In this document: in pieces, positions 12,361 to 24,939 of the stretch | How the letters are laid out: each line of letters starts with the position of its first letter | Numbering within the stretch: the first letter of the stretch is position 1 | DNA from: Paguma larvata | Lineage: Eukaryota; Chordata; Mammalia; Carnivora; Viverridae | DNA: 64,000 bases | Direction of reading: 5' to 3' | Assembly (NCBI GenBank): GCA_030068075.1 | Contig: CM057826.1 | Location: 112,120,746-112,184,745, forward strand | Program-made: the position numbers and the translations under genes | The notes under the pieces: generated by a model | Database searches by the model: none | Told to the model about the DNA's origin: nothing | Seen by the model: the letters and a program-made list of their open reading frames with translations, nothing else

Positions 12361-12663
12361 TTTATTTTTCTTTTTTTTATTATAATAGTTTATTTTCAAA
12401 TTGGTTTACATATAACACCCAGTGTTCATCCCAACACGTGCCCAATTTAATATCCGTCACCCCCTCTCCCCCCTCCCTCACCTCCCTCACCCTCAGATTG
12501 TTCTTAGTCTTTGAGAGTCTCTTATGTTTTATCTCCCTCCCTCTCTGTGTCTTTTTTTCCTTTCCCCTCTAGCCCTCCCCCTGGTTTTTGCTTAGTCTCA
12601 CAAAGTCCACCTATTCGTGGAAACATATAGTATCTGTTTATTATGTTAAGTGAAATAAGTCAG
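12361..12663 (-). mobile_element. 5'-truncated L1 with inverted 5' end (twin-primed)
   Basis: The element lies between perfect 17-bp target-site duplications, taaatccatatacttta, at 12344-12360 and 12664-12680. From 12361 to about 12638 it reads as minus-strand L1 3'UTR (polypyrimidine start, gtttacatataacaccc, caaagtccacctattcg). From about 12639 to 12663 (tattatgttaagtgaaataa) it is L1 in plus orientation. That switch is the hallmark of 5' inversion by twin priming. A few L1 bases at the switch are missing. Confidence 0.93.
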
Positions 12664-12680
12664 TAAATCCATATACTTTA

Positions 12681-13159
12681 AACTGCCTGCAGAAAAACTT
12701 GAAATCATCCTACATTCTGTTTTTCTTTACCAAGCACCTTTTCTCTTAGAAGGTTCAATAAATGCTGTGTTCATGAATGAGGTCAGCAGAGGCTGTGAAA
12801 GAACAAGTTTCTCCCTAACCCAGGAAGTGATAATTAATAGACTTCAAAATGTACAGTGTCACTGATGAATGTAATGTCCTTAATCTACAGTGGAAAACAA
12901 CAATGGCATAATTAATTTGATTTGCTTTACATTCATAGAAAGAGGGCCTTTTGAATTCAGAATGCAAATGAGCCAAGAACCTGGACACTTTCTTTTCTTC
13001 TTTAAAATTTAATTAGCTTATTGCTAGCAATATTCCATGCTTCACAAATTCTTAACTCATGTGGTGTGAATACCATTACTATCTCCCAGAAAAACTATTC
13101 TGATCCATCCCTTCTTCTCAAATAAATGATACCATTTGTTTGTTAAGAAAAAAATTGCT
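12681..13159. other. Unique sequence, no gene seen
   Basis: AT-rich single-copy-looking sequence without recognisable repeat, reading frame or splice-bounded exon. Confidence 0.4.
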
Positions 13160-13346
13160 AGGGCACTTGGATGCTCAGTCAGTTCAGCATCTGACTCTTG
13201 ACTTCAGCTCAGATTATGATCTCATGGTTCATGGGACAGATCCTCTCTCTCCCTTTTTCTTGGCTCCTGCCCCATTTGTGCTTCCTCTCTTTCTCTCTTT
13301 CTCTCTCTCTCACAAAATAAATAAATAAACATTAAAAAAAGAGTAA
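13160..13346 (+). mobile_element. SINEC_Fc-type SINE, internally deleted
   Basis: Head agggcacttggatgctcagtc. The segment that normally follows the B-box (about 30-40 bases) is missing, so the CT-rich body follows soon after ttcatgggacag. Tail aaaataaataaataaacatt. Weak duplicated flank aagaaaaaa(t)t. Confidence 0.85.
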
Positions 13347-13399
13347 AGAAAAAATTCCCTAGTGATTTTATACCTATCTATGAACTGCTTAGAGCAAAG

Positions 13400-13577
13400 A
13401 CCCTCCAAGTTGGCATGCATCAGAACCTGGAGAGCTCATTAAGATCCAGATTGCTGGACCCACCCCGACAGAGGTTCTGTTTCAGTAGGTCCAGATTGGG
13501 GCCTCAGAATGTGGATTTCCTAACTAGTTACGAGGTGATGCTGGTACTGTTATTTCAGGGACCATACTTCAGTTAAT
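13400..13577 (+). mobile_element. MER5A-like hAT-Charlie MITE
   Basis: The strings catgcatcagaacctggaga, cagattgctggaccc, ttcagtaggtcc, atttcctaactag and gaggtgatgctgg are successive pieces of the MER5A consensus in the right order. Non-coding DNA-transposon fossil. Confidence 0.8.
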
Positions 13578-14117
13578 AGTAGAGTTCGACCTCTAGACCA
13601 ATGGTTCTCATTCAAGTAGACAGAAATCTATTTTCAGTAACCTCTGCTTTGTATCACTCAAATTTGTCCTTTGCACCATATTTGCAGTGATTTTCCTATT
13701 GCTTCTGGCTGCAAATAAGAAAACCCTGACTCAACTGAGTTAAGCAATACTGAAAATTCACGACACCACATATCAAAAGAATCTGGAGTTAAGATGGTTC
13801 CAAGAATTGTTACTTTACCAGCTCCAAGAGAGCCATCAAGGACTAAAGTGGCAAAGTATCAGTTTGACATCTTCAGGGCACCCTCTTCTTCTTAGGCTAA
13901 TTCTCTTTAAGCTCACTAAGTTAATTTAGCGTGGGATAGCACATCCAGTCAAAAGCACATCTAGCAAGAGAAGTGGGGAGCCTTCTGGAAGGCCTCTTTT
14001 GGTCACTAAGGAAAGTCAACAGCTTCCTTAACCCATTCTTCCTAGCCAAAATTGTGTCTCATTCTCATTCCTAAATCAGGCACTAGAAAGAAGAATGGAA
14101 ATACCATAATGAATTAC
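13578..14117. other. Unique sequence, no gene seen
   Basis: Nothing assignable apart from the MER5-like word caatggttctcattcaag near 13600. Confidence 0.4.
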
Positions 14118-14320
14118 ATCAGATGTCAACAAATTTTTTTCTGTAAAGGGACAGGTAACAAATATTTTAGGTTTTGTGGGCTATGTGGGCTCTATCACAA
14201 CCATTCTGCCTCTGTAGTGCACTGTAGCCGTAGACTAAACATAAACCCCTGATTCATCCCAATAAACTTTATTTACAAAAACAACTGTCACACTGGATTT
14301 GGCTGTTAGCCATTCTATGG
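14118..14320 (+). mobile_element. hAT-type DNA transposon fossil
   Basis: Reads ttctgtaaagggacaggtaac, atattttaggttttgtgggc, ccaataaactttatttac and cactggatttggctgttagcc in order, nearly the whole of a well-known mammalian hAT MITE. Same family as 11109-11270. The frame at 14052-14252 is an accident of this repeat. Confidence 0.75.
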
Positions 14321-14689
14321 ATTAACTAAATCAGTATAAATTTATGAGTCACATGGAGGAAGGGTAGATTCTCCAAAAACAACAGGATTCTTTCTGCAAG
14401 GAAGTAGCAAGAAATGACTTTTAAAAAGGCAACCAGCAGCATCAATGGAATATCCTTCAAGTTTTACTTCATATGCTATAAATGAAGCTTCTCTAGGTCA
14501 TCTCAGACTAAATTCATTAGGCCTCTCCCTGGAGGCTCCCCCAGTGAATTGCTTAGGTCTCCATTTGGAATTGGAGACAGAGAGACAGGATTCAAACTCT
14601 ACACTCATAGCTATCCATCTATAATACTTCACATCTCATCCATGGAATTACCATATCACAGTAACTTTCTGCAGTTTAAAAACAGGAAG

Positions 14690-17600
14690 TAGTAGTAGTA
14701 GAGGACTTTACTATCCCACTTACATCAAAGGTTAGGTCATTCAGGCAGAAAATCAGTAAGGAAACAGTGTCGCTAAGTGTCACATGACACCAGATGGACT
14801 TAAAAGATATGTACAGAACATTTCATTCAAAATCAACAAAATACACATTCTTTTGAAGTGTACATAGAAGATTCTACAGGATAGGTCCTATGTCAGGCCA
14901 CAGAACAAATCCCAAAGTTAAGAAAATTGAAATGACATTATACTCTTTTCCCAACCATAACAGTATAAAAATTAGAAATCAACCACAGAAACGAAACCAG
15001 AAAAATCACAAGCAAGTGGAATCTAAACAACATGCTACTAACGACCAATAGATCAACAAGGAAATAAAAAGAGCAAACAAAAAAACCATATGGAGACAGA
15101 TAAATATAAAAACAAAACCATTCAAAATAATTGCAACATAGTGAAAGCAGTTCTAAAATGGAAATTTATAGCAATACAAGAAACAAGAAAACAATACAAG
15201 AAACAAGAAAAAGTTCAAACTATGTAACCTTACATTTAAAAGAACTAGAAAAAGAAGAATGAACAAAGTTCAAAGTTAGTAAAGGAAGGAAATAATGAAG
15301 ATCAGAGTAGAAATAAATGACATAAAGACCAAAAAGACAATAGAAGAGATAAATGAAATCAAGAACTGGTTCTTTAAAAACGTCAACAAATTCAATAAGC
15401 TTTTACCCAGACTTATCAAAAATAAAGAGATACCCCAATAAAGAAAATGAGAAATAAAAGAGAAGTAACAACCAACATCATAGAGACATGAAATATTATA
15501 ATAGTCTACTATGCAAAACGCCAACAAATTGAACAATGTTGCAAAAATGCATAAACTCCAGAAACATAAAATCTCCACATATGATTCGGGAAGAACTAGA
15601 AAATCTAAACAGACCAATTATTAGTAATAAAATTGACTTGTTAATTTAAAAACTCAACAAATGTCCGGGACCAGATGGATTCACAAGTGAAATCTACCAA
15701 GCATTTAAAGAAGAGTTAATACTTATTCTCCTGTTAACTATTTCGGGGAAGGGGAGAGAAGCTTCCAAATACATTCTACCAGGCTAGCATTACCCTGATA
15801 CCAAAACAAAACACATGATCAAAAAAGAAAACTATAGGCTAATATCCCTAATGGACAGAGATACAAACATCGTCAACAAAATATATGCAAGCAAAATATT
15901 AGGAAACCACATTTATCAAGGCCTTAAAAGGATCATTCACCACTGTCAAGTGGGATTTATTCCAAGGATGCAAGAATAGTTCAACATTTGCAAAATCAAC
16001 CAACATTAACAAAACAAAAGATAAAAATCATATAATCAACTCAAAGATGCACAAAAACCATTTCACAAAATTCAACATCCTTTTATGATAAAATATCAAT
16101 ACCTCAACACAACATAGGCCATATATAACAAACTCACAGTTAACGTAATTCTCAATGGAGACAAACTGAGGGGTTTGTATCTGAGATCAGGAATAAAACA
16201 ATGATTTCCACTCCTGTCACTTTTGTTCAACACAATACTAGAATTCCCAGTCAGAGCAATCGTACAAGAAAAAATAAAAGGCATCCAAACTGGTAATGCA
16301 GAAGTAAAATTGTCACTATTGGTAGAGAATATGATACTATACACAGTAAACCCTCAAGATTCCACCAAAAGGCTATGTGAATAAATGATTACAGTAAAGT
16401 TGCAGGATACAAAATTAATGCACAGAAATCAGTTGCATTTCTATACACTAATACAGAAGCAACAGAAAGAGAAAACATCTCCATTTACAGTTGCACCCAA
16501 AAAATAAAATACTTAGGAAAAAACTTAAGGAAGTGAAAAACTTGGGTTCTGAAAACTATAAAACATCAATGAAACAAATTGAAGACAACAAAAATGGAAA
16601 GATATTCCACACTCATGAATTGGAAGAATTGTTAAAAATGTACACATTACCCAAAACAATCTACATATTCAATGCAATCCCTATCAAAACACCAACAGCA
16701 TTTTTCACAAAATTAGAAAAAATTATCCTAAAATTTATATGGAATCACCAAACCCCAAAAAAGCCAAAGCAATCTTGAGAAAGAAGAACAAAGCTGGAGG
16801 TATCACAATCGTGTTTTTCAAGACATACTACAAAGTTGTACACTTTTAAAACAGTTTGATACTGGCACAAAAACAGACGCATGTATCAACAGAACAAAAT
16901 AGTGAGCCCAGAAATAAACCCATGCTATTATGGTCAATGAGTCTAAAACAAAAGAGGCAAGAATATCCAATTGGAAAAAGACGGTCTCTTCAACAAATGG
17001 TGCCAGAAAACCTGGAAACAGCTACATGCAAAAGAATGAAACTGGATCACTTTCTTATACCATACACAAAAATCAACTCAAAATGGATTAAAGATCTAAA
17101 TATGAGACTTGAATCCATGGAATTACTAAAAGAAAACATAGGCAGTAATTTCTTTGGCACTAGTTTTAGTAACATTTTTCTATATAGGTCTCCTGAGCCA
17201 AGAGAAATAACAGCAAAAATAAACTATTGGAACAACATCAAAATGAACACTTTCTGCACAGCAAAGGAAACAATCAGCAAAACTAAAAGGCAACCTATGG
17301 AATGGGACAAGATAATTGCAAAAGATATATCCAATAAAGGGTTAGTATCCAAAATACAAACATAACGTACAACTCAACACCCAAAAACCAAATAACCTAA
17401 TTTAAAAATGGGCAGAAAACATGAACAGACATTTCTCCAAAGACATCCAGATGGAAGACACAAGAAAAGACTCTCAACATCATTGATCATCAGGGAAATG
17501 CAAATAAAAACCATAATGAGCTATCACCTCACACCTGCCAGAATGGCTAAAACCAAAAACACAAGAAACAAGTGTTGGGGAGGAATATTATTCAGCCATA

Positions 17601-18195
17601 AAAAAAGAATGAAATCATGCCCTTTGCAATGACATGAATGGAGCTAGAGAGTATAATACAAAGTGAAATATGTCAGTTAGAGAAAGACAAATACCATATG
17701 ATTTCACTCACATGTGGAACAAACAACCAAAGAAAAAAGAGTAAGAGAGAGAGAGAGAGCCCAAGAAAGAGATTATTTTTTTTTTAAATTTTCTTTAATC
17801 TTTATTTATTTTTGAGAGACATAGAGGCACAGCATGAACAGGGGAAGGGCAGAGAGAGAAGGAGACACAGAATCAGAAGCAGGCTCCAGGCTCCGAGCCG
17901 TCAGCACAGAGCCCGACGCGGGGCTCGAACTCACAGACCGTGAGATCATGCCATGAGCTGAAGTCGGCCGCCCAACCGACTGAGCCACCCAGGCGCCCCA
18001 AGAAAGAGATTATTAATTACTAAGAACAAACTGATGGTTACAAGAGGGGAGGTGGGTCTGGAATGGGATTAAGGAGTGCACTTGGTGTGGTAAGCACCAG
18101 GTGATGTTCGGAACTGTAGAATCGCTATATTGTACACCTGAAACATAACACTGTATGTTAACTATACTGAAATGAAAATAAAATTTAAAAAATCT
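14690..18195 (+). mobile_element. 5'-truncated L1 (ORF2 to 3' end)
   Basis: Starts within the ORF2 endonuclease region (ttaggtcattcaggcagaaa) and runs through reverse-transcriptase sequence (about 15600-16900) and the C-terminal part to a 3'UTR ending near 18195 (tgtacacctgaaacataacac ... aaaataaaatttaaaa). The longest surviving frame, 169 residues at 16856-17365, is an ORF2 piece with no start of its own. A jump at about 17578 (tgttggggaggaatattatt) marks a loss of roughly 300 bp near the ORF2 C-terminus. A minus-strand SINE sits in the 3'UTR. Inactive. Confidence 0.88.
17778..17999 (-). mobile_element. SINEC_Fc-type SINE in L1 3'UTR
   Basis: A well-preserved reverse-oriented copy: T-rich left end, tttatttatttttgagagac, ending ccgactgagccacccaggcg. 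A perfect 15-bp target-site duplication, aagaaagagattatt, is present at 17763-17777 and 18000-18014. Confidence 0.97.
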
Positions 18196-18326
18196 TCCTT
18201 TCTGACAACTTTTAATTTAATGTTACAAATCTGACATCTGATTTAAATTGAAGATACTTTCATTTTGCCATGGGTTCAGCTTTCAAATTGTATAATAGTG
18301 TTATGTCACGTAAAAAGTGTTGGCAC

Positions 18327-18530
18327 ACGGGCGCCTGGGTGCATCAGTCAGTGAAGCATCCAACTTCAGCTCAGGTCATAACCTCACAGTTTGTGGGTTC
18401 AAGCACCTCTTAGGGCTGTGTGCTGACAGCTTGGAGCCTGGTGCCTGTTTCAGATTCTGTGTCTACCTCTCTCTCTGCTCCTTCCTTGCTTGCTCTCTCT
18501 TCCTCTCAAAAATAAAAATAAAACATTAAA
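18327..18530 (+). mobile_element. SINEC_Fc-type SINE
   Basis: Head gggcgcctgggtgcatcagtc, B-box gtgggttcaagc, tail aaaataaaaataaaacatt. The duplicated flank aaaaagtgttg lies on both sides (about 18312 and 18532). Confidence 0.93.
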
Positions 18531-18540
18531 AAAAAAGTGT

Positions 18541-20699
18541 TGCAGAGAACGGACATGTTTAGCAAAAGAAGATGTATTTTAAAAAGTAAGCAGTTTACAC
18601 AACCAACTTAACACTGAGCATTTTCTCATAAAATAAATAATTGGAAAGAATTATTTTTTAATTATACACAGTATGCCAAAGAGCAGAAGTATGCTTAAGA
18701 GCATAAGTTACCCATTCCATTAGTTTTCTAAGTGATTATTTTGCTGCTATCCAAGGTTGCTGTGAAAATAAATGTGATGAGAACAATGCGAATCTCAATT
18801 AAAACTTGAACTATTGAGCAGACAAATGCCTATCTGCCAAAGAGAAGTATTATTCCTTTTCTACTGGGTATTATAATAAAACTTCAAGAAATCTATGATA
18901 GGTAGGTAGATAGACAGACAGACAGATGACTGATAGACAGACAGGTTTAAATCGGCTGAAGTCTCTTAAACCAGTCTTCCTTTGTGTAGACAAGTCTCAT
19001 AAAGAGAACAAAGATGGAAAAGAGCCTCAATTCTCATGAAGGCCTATGCCCACCCTTTTCTTAGGTAAATTAAGGAAGGACACTGACAAATTCATTTACG
19101 ACCTACTCTAGGCATCTGCCCTTACTCTAGTAACTCATTCCCCTTACTCTAGGCCAGATGGTTGTAAAAGTTATCATCCATAATGGAAAGATATGGACCT
19201 CTGCCTGACCAAATGCCAAAGGGACAGGTCACAAAACAGAAAGTTAAAACACACACACAAAATCTTAAGAGTTAGTGCCAGGAAGTTACATGCTGAAAAA
19301 ATACTGGGGTAGAGAAATAGGATTAGGCTGGCAGAAAGTGTAAACATAACAGAAACAATCCCCTCCTACAAAGACCCTGGTGAGAAGAATAGAGCAAGGA
19401 GATTATGACTTTTGTCCACTGTACTCGCACATTCAGACTCGCCTTTCGGAGTCCCTTATGACATTTTTTCAGGAGAAAAAGAAATCAGTGGTGCTGGAAA
19501 GCCTCCCTTTAGGATACATTCTTAGGTGTTAGCTCAGCTCACCCCTTCACTGCCTTCCCACCCACAAGGACACTTCCCTGGCTGCCATATTTTCACTCTG
19601 TGCCCCCACCTAGTGGCCACAGCCACATAGCCCAGAATATTGTACAAAATCTTTAAGGAAAGCCTCACGCACGCTTGTGGCTCCAAGATGACAGTTCACT
19701 TTGGTCTGGCTTCTTGCAGGGGGGTGCAGACCTGCTTGCTGAGGGGAGGCACTCTATAGTTGCTATGTGAACCACAGCCATGCCTGCCCACAAACTATTT
19801 TTTAGCAGTCTGGCAGGAATTGGGCACAGAAATTTAGAGCAAATAAATACTTAGGAACCCTTAAAGCACTTTGACAGAGTGATTTTATGACCATGGAATC
19901 TAATCATACACATTAGGCCTTCTTGTTCTTCATTTTGATGTAGCTCACTTTTATTCTGTGTTTCAACACATACAATTTGAGCAACACCAGATTTCAGAGA
20001 GGCAGAAGCAGATCTGCAAAGGTACAAGACAGAGGCAGGTATTTGTGAAAGGGTCTCTGGTTCCAGTCCACTCCTGAAGCCTGCTGCTATCCATATCCTA
20101 GATTCCACAAAACATTCCTGAACCCTTATATTGAGGGTGCCTTTTTCAGCAAAACTTGCTCAGGTGATTTTATGAGCCTTGGAACTAGTCCTAGTGAATA
20201 TACTCACATTAGTTTCTGAGGAGAAAAAAGCCCTACTGGTCTTCATCCTTCATCCTTCCTTCCTCTGAAGTCCTCCTAACCCTAGATGCCATCAAAGCAA
20301 GCCAAATTAAGTGTCACCTTTACACTCTTACCCTTAGCCAGACCCCCAACTCTAAAATAAGATGGTTCTTTATGTGGGAATCATGGAGAAGAAAGAAATG
20401 ACTTAAATGGGTGAGAGTTATGTATGGAGAGCCTGCACTGTGCACCCACTGAGGGCACCAGTCTGAGCAGATGCACCCAGGGTCACACACACAGATCCAC
20501 ACCAAATGGAACTTCCACCACTGTGGATGTAGAGAGTCACCCAACACCTCAACAAATCAATCAACAAGTTTCAGAGAGTGATAAAGGCAAGGAAAGATAT
20601 CCTTCACAACAAGGGAAACAGATCAGCCACTCCAAACTACAAGCTAAGGCAAGGAGAAAGGAGAGTCAGAGAAGAAAGACAAATCAATATAATAAACAT
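18541..20699. other. Long repeat-poor stretch, no gene seen
   Basis: About 2.1 kb with only a short tetranucleotide repeat. No frame here (75-85 residues on the minus strand at 19851 and 20320) has a domain or splice support. Possible functional noncoding DNA cannot be judged without alignment. Confidence 0.4.
18897..18945. repeat. Degenerate (TAGA/CAGA)n microsatellite
   Basis: Tandem ggtagata, gacagaca and gatagaca units over about 48 bp in otherwise unique sequence. Confidence 0.85.
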
Positions 20700-20862
20700 C
20701 GTTTACTAAATTCTCCCTCTATATCAGGCCTACGAAATATTTTAAGTACCCTCATAATAACCCTAGGAGATGCTATGTTTATCCCCATTTCACTGATGGG
20801 AAAAAAAAGTTCAGAGACATTCCCTCAGTTGGCCAAGGTAACAGTTGGCAACACATGAATCT
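20700..20862 (-). mobile_element. MIR SINE, minus strand
   Basis: Reverse-strand MIR wording in order: ataaccctaggagatgctatg, tttatccccatttcactga, gttcagagacattccctca, ttggccaaggtaacag. It accounts for the 3' half of the 144-residue frame at 20424-20858. Confidence 0.65.
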
Positions 20863-20879
20863 AAAAAAATCTTACTTTG

Positions 20880-21102
20880 GGGGTGCCTGAGTGGCGCAGT
20901 CGGTAAAGCATCTGACTTTGACTCAGGTCTTGAGTTCACTGTCTGTAAGTTTGAGCCCTGCATCAGGCTCCGTGCTGACAGCTCAGACCCTGGAGCCTGC
21001 TTCGGATTCTGTGTCTCCCTCTCTCTCTGCCTCTCCCCAACTCATGCTCTGTCTCTCTCTCACTCTCTGAAAAATAAAGAAAGATTAAAAAAAAATTTTT
21101 TT
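20880..21102 (+). mobile_element. SINEC_Fc-type SINE
   Basis: Head gggtgcctgagtggcgcagtc, B-box-like gtttgagccctgc, CT-rich body, tail aaaaataaagaaagatt. The flank aatcttactttg occurs at about 20868 and 21104. Confidence 0.94.
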
Positions 21103-22164
21103 TAATCTTACTTTGTAAACCATACTCTTAACCACCCATGTAGAGTAAGAGAACCAAAAAGTGAGCTTCAAACACATGAGGATTTTTTTGGTACCCACAA
21201 CAGCCAGGCTCAGCCATTCTTGCCTCTCGGCAAAAAGAACCAGGAAATCCCTTCAAGCATGCATTCAAGGCCTTCTGAAAATCAAATGCCAAGGACCCCT
21301 GCTCAAAAACGCTGATCTGCATTGGTTAGGAGAAACCAACGGTCGCCAAGTGCTTCGGGTCACATAAAAGCCATATTTTGAGGAAGCACCTCACAAAATG
21401 AAACAAAAAGGAGGTTGGATCTTACGATATTATTTCCTCAAGCAATGGCAGGGAAAGGCTTTAAAAGGTCTCATAAAATCCTGTCAAAAGTACAAATAGC
21501 ACAGACCTTCAACCAGTTGAACAGCATTGAGTGAGTTACTGAACATCTACACTGGCTTCCCAACAGCCAGAGCAGCCTGGGGCTCAGATCTTTGTTTACA
21601 GGTACTAACCAATCCATCACAACCCTCTATTCGAGCCGCACCCTCCTCCTCTCTAGGGCAAACCTATCTCTCCCCTACTCTCATTCTCTTGATAGGTTAG
21701 TGCTCGTGTTTCCTAATAACGGTTTCAGACGACTGAAGTCATCCATCTTTCTGAACCTTACAGGTAAGCAGATTCTGAATTTAGGCCTCCACAACCAGCT
21801 CCGGGCAGTTTGCTTCACGTCCAAGCAGTGAACAAAGATGAATAAAGAGCATCGCGAACGAGGAGGTATAAAACAGATTTATGGATTGGCGGGTCTAATG
21901 CAACTGAGAAAGAATACAACCTCCATTCCAACCCCCACTATTGTAGAATTCGCAGCAATCTAACATGATTTTTATTGACTTTACCTATAAGCTGCCAATA
22001 AAAATCAACGTACACTAAAACAATCAGTATTTTCAAGTAGTTTAGTAGCTTCCAACAAACATACCATGTACTGTTCATTTAAGAGTTAAAGTTGACCAGA
22101 TATAACTGACAATAATATTAAGTGCTCAATAAACATCAGTCATGCATCAGACCCCATCAGACTT
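21103..22164. other. Unique sequence, no gene seen
   Basis: No assignable repeat. Frames of 64-79 residues (21128 minus, 21161 plus, 21592 plus) overlap each other on both strands and show no coding hallmark. Confidence 0.4.
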
Positions 22165-22345
22165 AAGGGCGCCACAATCCTATCGTATAGGTAGTATTAT
22201 CCCCATATTAACACAAAGACTAAAATTGAGGCTTATGTATTAAGTACTTTTCACCATGAGTAAGAAAGAAACAAAAACACGAAAAGACAGGATTCAAATC
22301 TGAATCCAGAGCCTTCAACCTCAACCATCCTGCTAACCTGTCCAG
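22165..22345 (-). mobile_element. MIR SINE, minus strand
   Basis: Reads ataggtagtattatccccat, then ttgaggcttatg and caggattcaaatctgaatcc, matching reverse-complement MIR in order, though diverged. Confidence 0.55.
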
Positions 22346-23723
22346 GTACCCATTTTGTGAAACAAAACAAGCAACAGCTACTTGGAAGAAAACAAATATT
22401 TTTCAAAGTCACCCCGAAATCCTCAGCAAACTTGTCTTCTCCTAACATGGAACAGAAGCCAAGTTTCCCTGCGGTTAAAAGGCTTTGCCAACCACAGAAC
22501 CTTCCAAGCTGTAGCTCACAATTTCCAGGCAGGACTCTGCAGCTCCCCTCAACAGCTACTGCACACTTTGCCCGGAGTTCGTTTGCCCAGTCTGATCGGC
22601 ATTTCCATAAAGACGATGGGATATCAGAAAATGAGGGCAGAATCGGCTAAGTCCTACTATGGCCATCACCCAAGAAAGAATCTCCTTACAACTCTGAAGG
22701 GTCAATTCTTTCCTCAAGGGTCCCAGTCCAGATGAGGCCCACTTCCATACTATCTTTGCACCAGGGTGGCCTCAGATTCCCTGGGGCTGCAGAGTTCACT
22801 GGCACCTCATTCCTTCTGCCTTCTCCAGAGCATCCCTTTCCCTGGGGCATATAGGTCATGCCATGGCCCTGCATGTTAAAGAAAGTTCTTAAAGTAAGGT
22901 GTTCTAGTCCCTGTGGGAAACAAATTCCAGGTTTTACTGATTAGGAGACACAAGGTCTCTGGTCAGGTTACATAAAGCAAAACCTTGTTACCTCGGGAGA
23001 AACGACGGTGATCTGTCGCAGACTATGACTCTGGAGTTCTCTCTTGTCCCAGGAGACAGCAGATTCAGAACTGAAGACGAGAGAGACTAATTCAAGGAGG
23101 AGCCAAGAGCCCCAAAGGGGCGTTTCTTCTCCGTATTTATTGAGCTCTCAAGATATTACCCACGTGGTGAACGTAAAGCAAACAAGATCTTACACATTTG
23201 AACCTGGAGAAAACAATCAGATAGCAACCATTAACCTGTGTGACTAAGAAGCTAAGGGTCTGGGGACAAGTGGAGCTTGTGATCAAAGTATATTGGCATC
23301 AGATGGAAGGTAATTTTACTCACGATGCCATTACAGTATCTCTGTAGCTCACTGCAGGCGTTTTGGCCCCGAGGTGGTGGCTTTCCGCCCTAAGCTTGCT
23401 TCTAACCCATTTATGTAAGAAGTACCTATTTCCCCACAGTGACCCAAGGATCTGCTCATCCCAGGGATTCACTAGTGGACCTAAAACAGGAAGCTGAACA
23501 AACGGCTGAAAACAAAGCCTATGCAAATCTCCTTTTCACACTCAATTACATTCCATCTCCCTCTTCCTACCAATGTGTGAAAGGGTTTTCTCATTGGTCA
23601 TGGTATCGACCACAGGCCAGGGTCAACTGTGAATCTCCAGGACCATCAGGCAGACCCCAGAAGACTGGAGCACCACTAGGCAGGGATGCAGCAGAAAGGG
23701 TCTGAAGTAGGGTGGAACATCTC
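22346..23723. other. Repeat-poor stretch, no gene confirmed
   Basis: About 1.4 kb of non-repetitive, somewhat GC-richer sequence. Overlapping frames of 97 and 117 residues (22357-22650, 22382-22735) are in different registers with no recognisable domain. I cannot call an exon. Confidence 0.35.
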
Positions 23724-23947
23724 AGGGCACCAGGGCAGCTCAGTTGGCTAAGGGTCCAACTTCAGCCCAGGCTATGATCTCACAGTTCGTGGGTTCAAGC
23801 CCCGCACTGAGCTCTGTGCTGATAGCTCAGAGCCTCAAACCTGCTTTTGATTCTGTGTCTCCCTCTCTCTCTGCCCTTCCCCTGCTCGTGCCCTGTCTCT
23901 CTCTCTCTCTCTCTCTCTCAAAAATAAACATTTTTTTAAATAAATAA
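23724..23947 (+). mobile_element. SINEC_Fc-type SINE
   Basis: Head gggcaccagggcagctcagttgg, B-box gtgggttcaagcccc, long (ct)n body at 23897-23920, tail aaaaataaacattttttt. No clear target-site duplication. Confidence 0.92.
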
Positions 23948-24104
23948 ATGAGATAATCTCTAAGGTCCTTTACATTATTTAAGGTCTCAGGATTTGGTAG
24001 ATGTTTTGCTATAAGCTGTTTGATATGGTCTTAAATACCCCAATACCCATACACACATGAGCATGTGCACATGCACACACACAGGAAGCAACATCGCCTA
24101 CTGT

Positions 24105-24288
24105 CTACGAGCTTTGAGCTTTGGAGGTGAATAATCCTGGCTTCTGCCACTTTACAGGCTGTGTGACCTGAGGCAAATCACTGAACCTCTCTGAGACTAC
24201 ACTCCTGTGTCAAATGGAACTGTAATGGAAACTGAATCTTGGACCTATGGGAGGATTAAGTGAGATAGTATACATTAAGAACCTAGAG
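24105..24288 (+). mobile_element. MIR SINE, plus strand
   Basis: tggcttctgccactttacag, ctgtgtgacctgaggcaaatc, actgaacctctctgagac and gaggattaagtgagatagta follow the MIR consensus in order. A younger SINE abuts its 3' end. Confidence 0.85.
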
Positions 24289-24489
24289 GAGCACCTGGAT
24301 GGCTCAGTCAGTTAAGTGTCTGACTCTTGACTTTGGCTCACATCATAATCTCACAGTCATAAATGGAGCCCCACATCAGGCTCCACAATGGGTGTGGAGC
24401 CTGCTTAAGTTTCTCTCTCTCTCTCTCTCTCTCTGCCCCTCACCCACTCACGTGCTCTCTCTTTAAAAAAAAAAAGAAAAAGAAAAAGA
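24289..24489 (+). mobile_element. SINEC-type SINE
   Basis: Head ggagcacctggatggctcagtc with the gactcttgactttggctca variant seen in older carnivore SINEs, a (tc)n body and an (aaaaag)n tail. Inserted directly at the end of a MIR. Confidence 0.9.
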
Positions 24490-24510
24490 ATCCAATACAC
24501 CACAATTCTT

Positions 24511-24732
24511 TTTTTTTTTAATTTTTTTTAATGTTTATTTATTTTTGAGAGACTTAGAGGCACAGCGTGAACAGGGGAAGGGCAGAGAGAGAGGGAGACA
24601 CAGAATCGGAAGCAGGCTCCAGGCTCTGAGCCATCAGCACAGAGCCCGACGTGGTGCTCGAACTCACAGACCGCGAGATCATGACCCGAGCTAAAGTCGG
24701 ACATTCAACCGACTGAGCCACCCAGGCGCCCC
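24511..24732 (-). mobile_element. SINEC_Fc-type SINE, young-looking
   Basis: Reverse copy with tgtttatttatttttgagag at its tail side and ccgactgagccacccaggcg at its head. A perfect 15-bp target-site duplication, tacaccacaattctt, lies at 24496-24510 and 24733-24747. Sequence close to the family norm. Confidence 0.97.
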
Positions 24733-24939
24733 TACACCACAATTCTTGATATGGTATATGGCTGGTCTCCTTATAGTCCCCAGAAATGCCATATTCATTT
24801 TTAAATTTAAGTCTTTACCCAAATTATTCTCTTCTGAAAATTACATTCACATCCCTCATTATTATTTTATCCATGCTACAAAGCCCAGTGCAAACAGGAT
24901 TATGTAGTCCTAGGGAAAGGAAATATAACTCTAGTACAT

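Noticed and set aside
16856..17365. 169-residue frame, the longest in the window
   Set aside because: It is an internal piece of L1 ORF2 without its own start, flanked by broken ORF2 sequence.
20424..20858. 144-residue plus-strand frame
   Set aside because: Its 3' half runs antisense through a MIR fossil and no domain is recognisable.
22357..22735. Overlapping 97- and 117-residue frames as a candidate exon
   Set aside because: Two registers open at once, no consensus splice pair and no recognisable domain.
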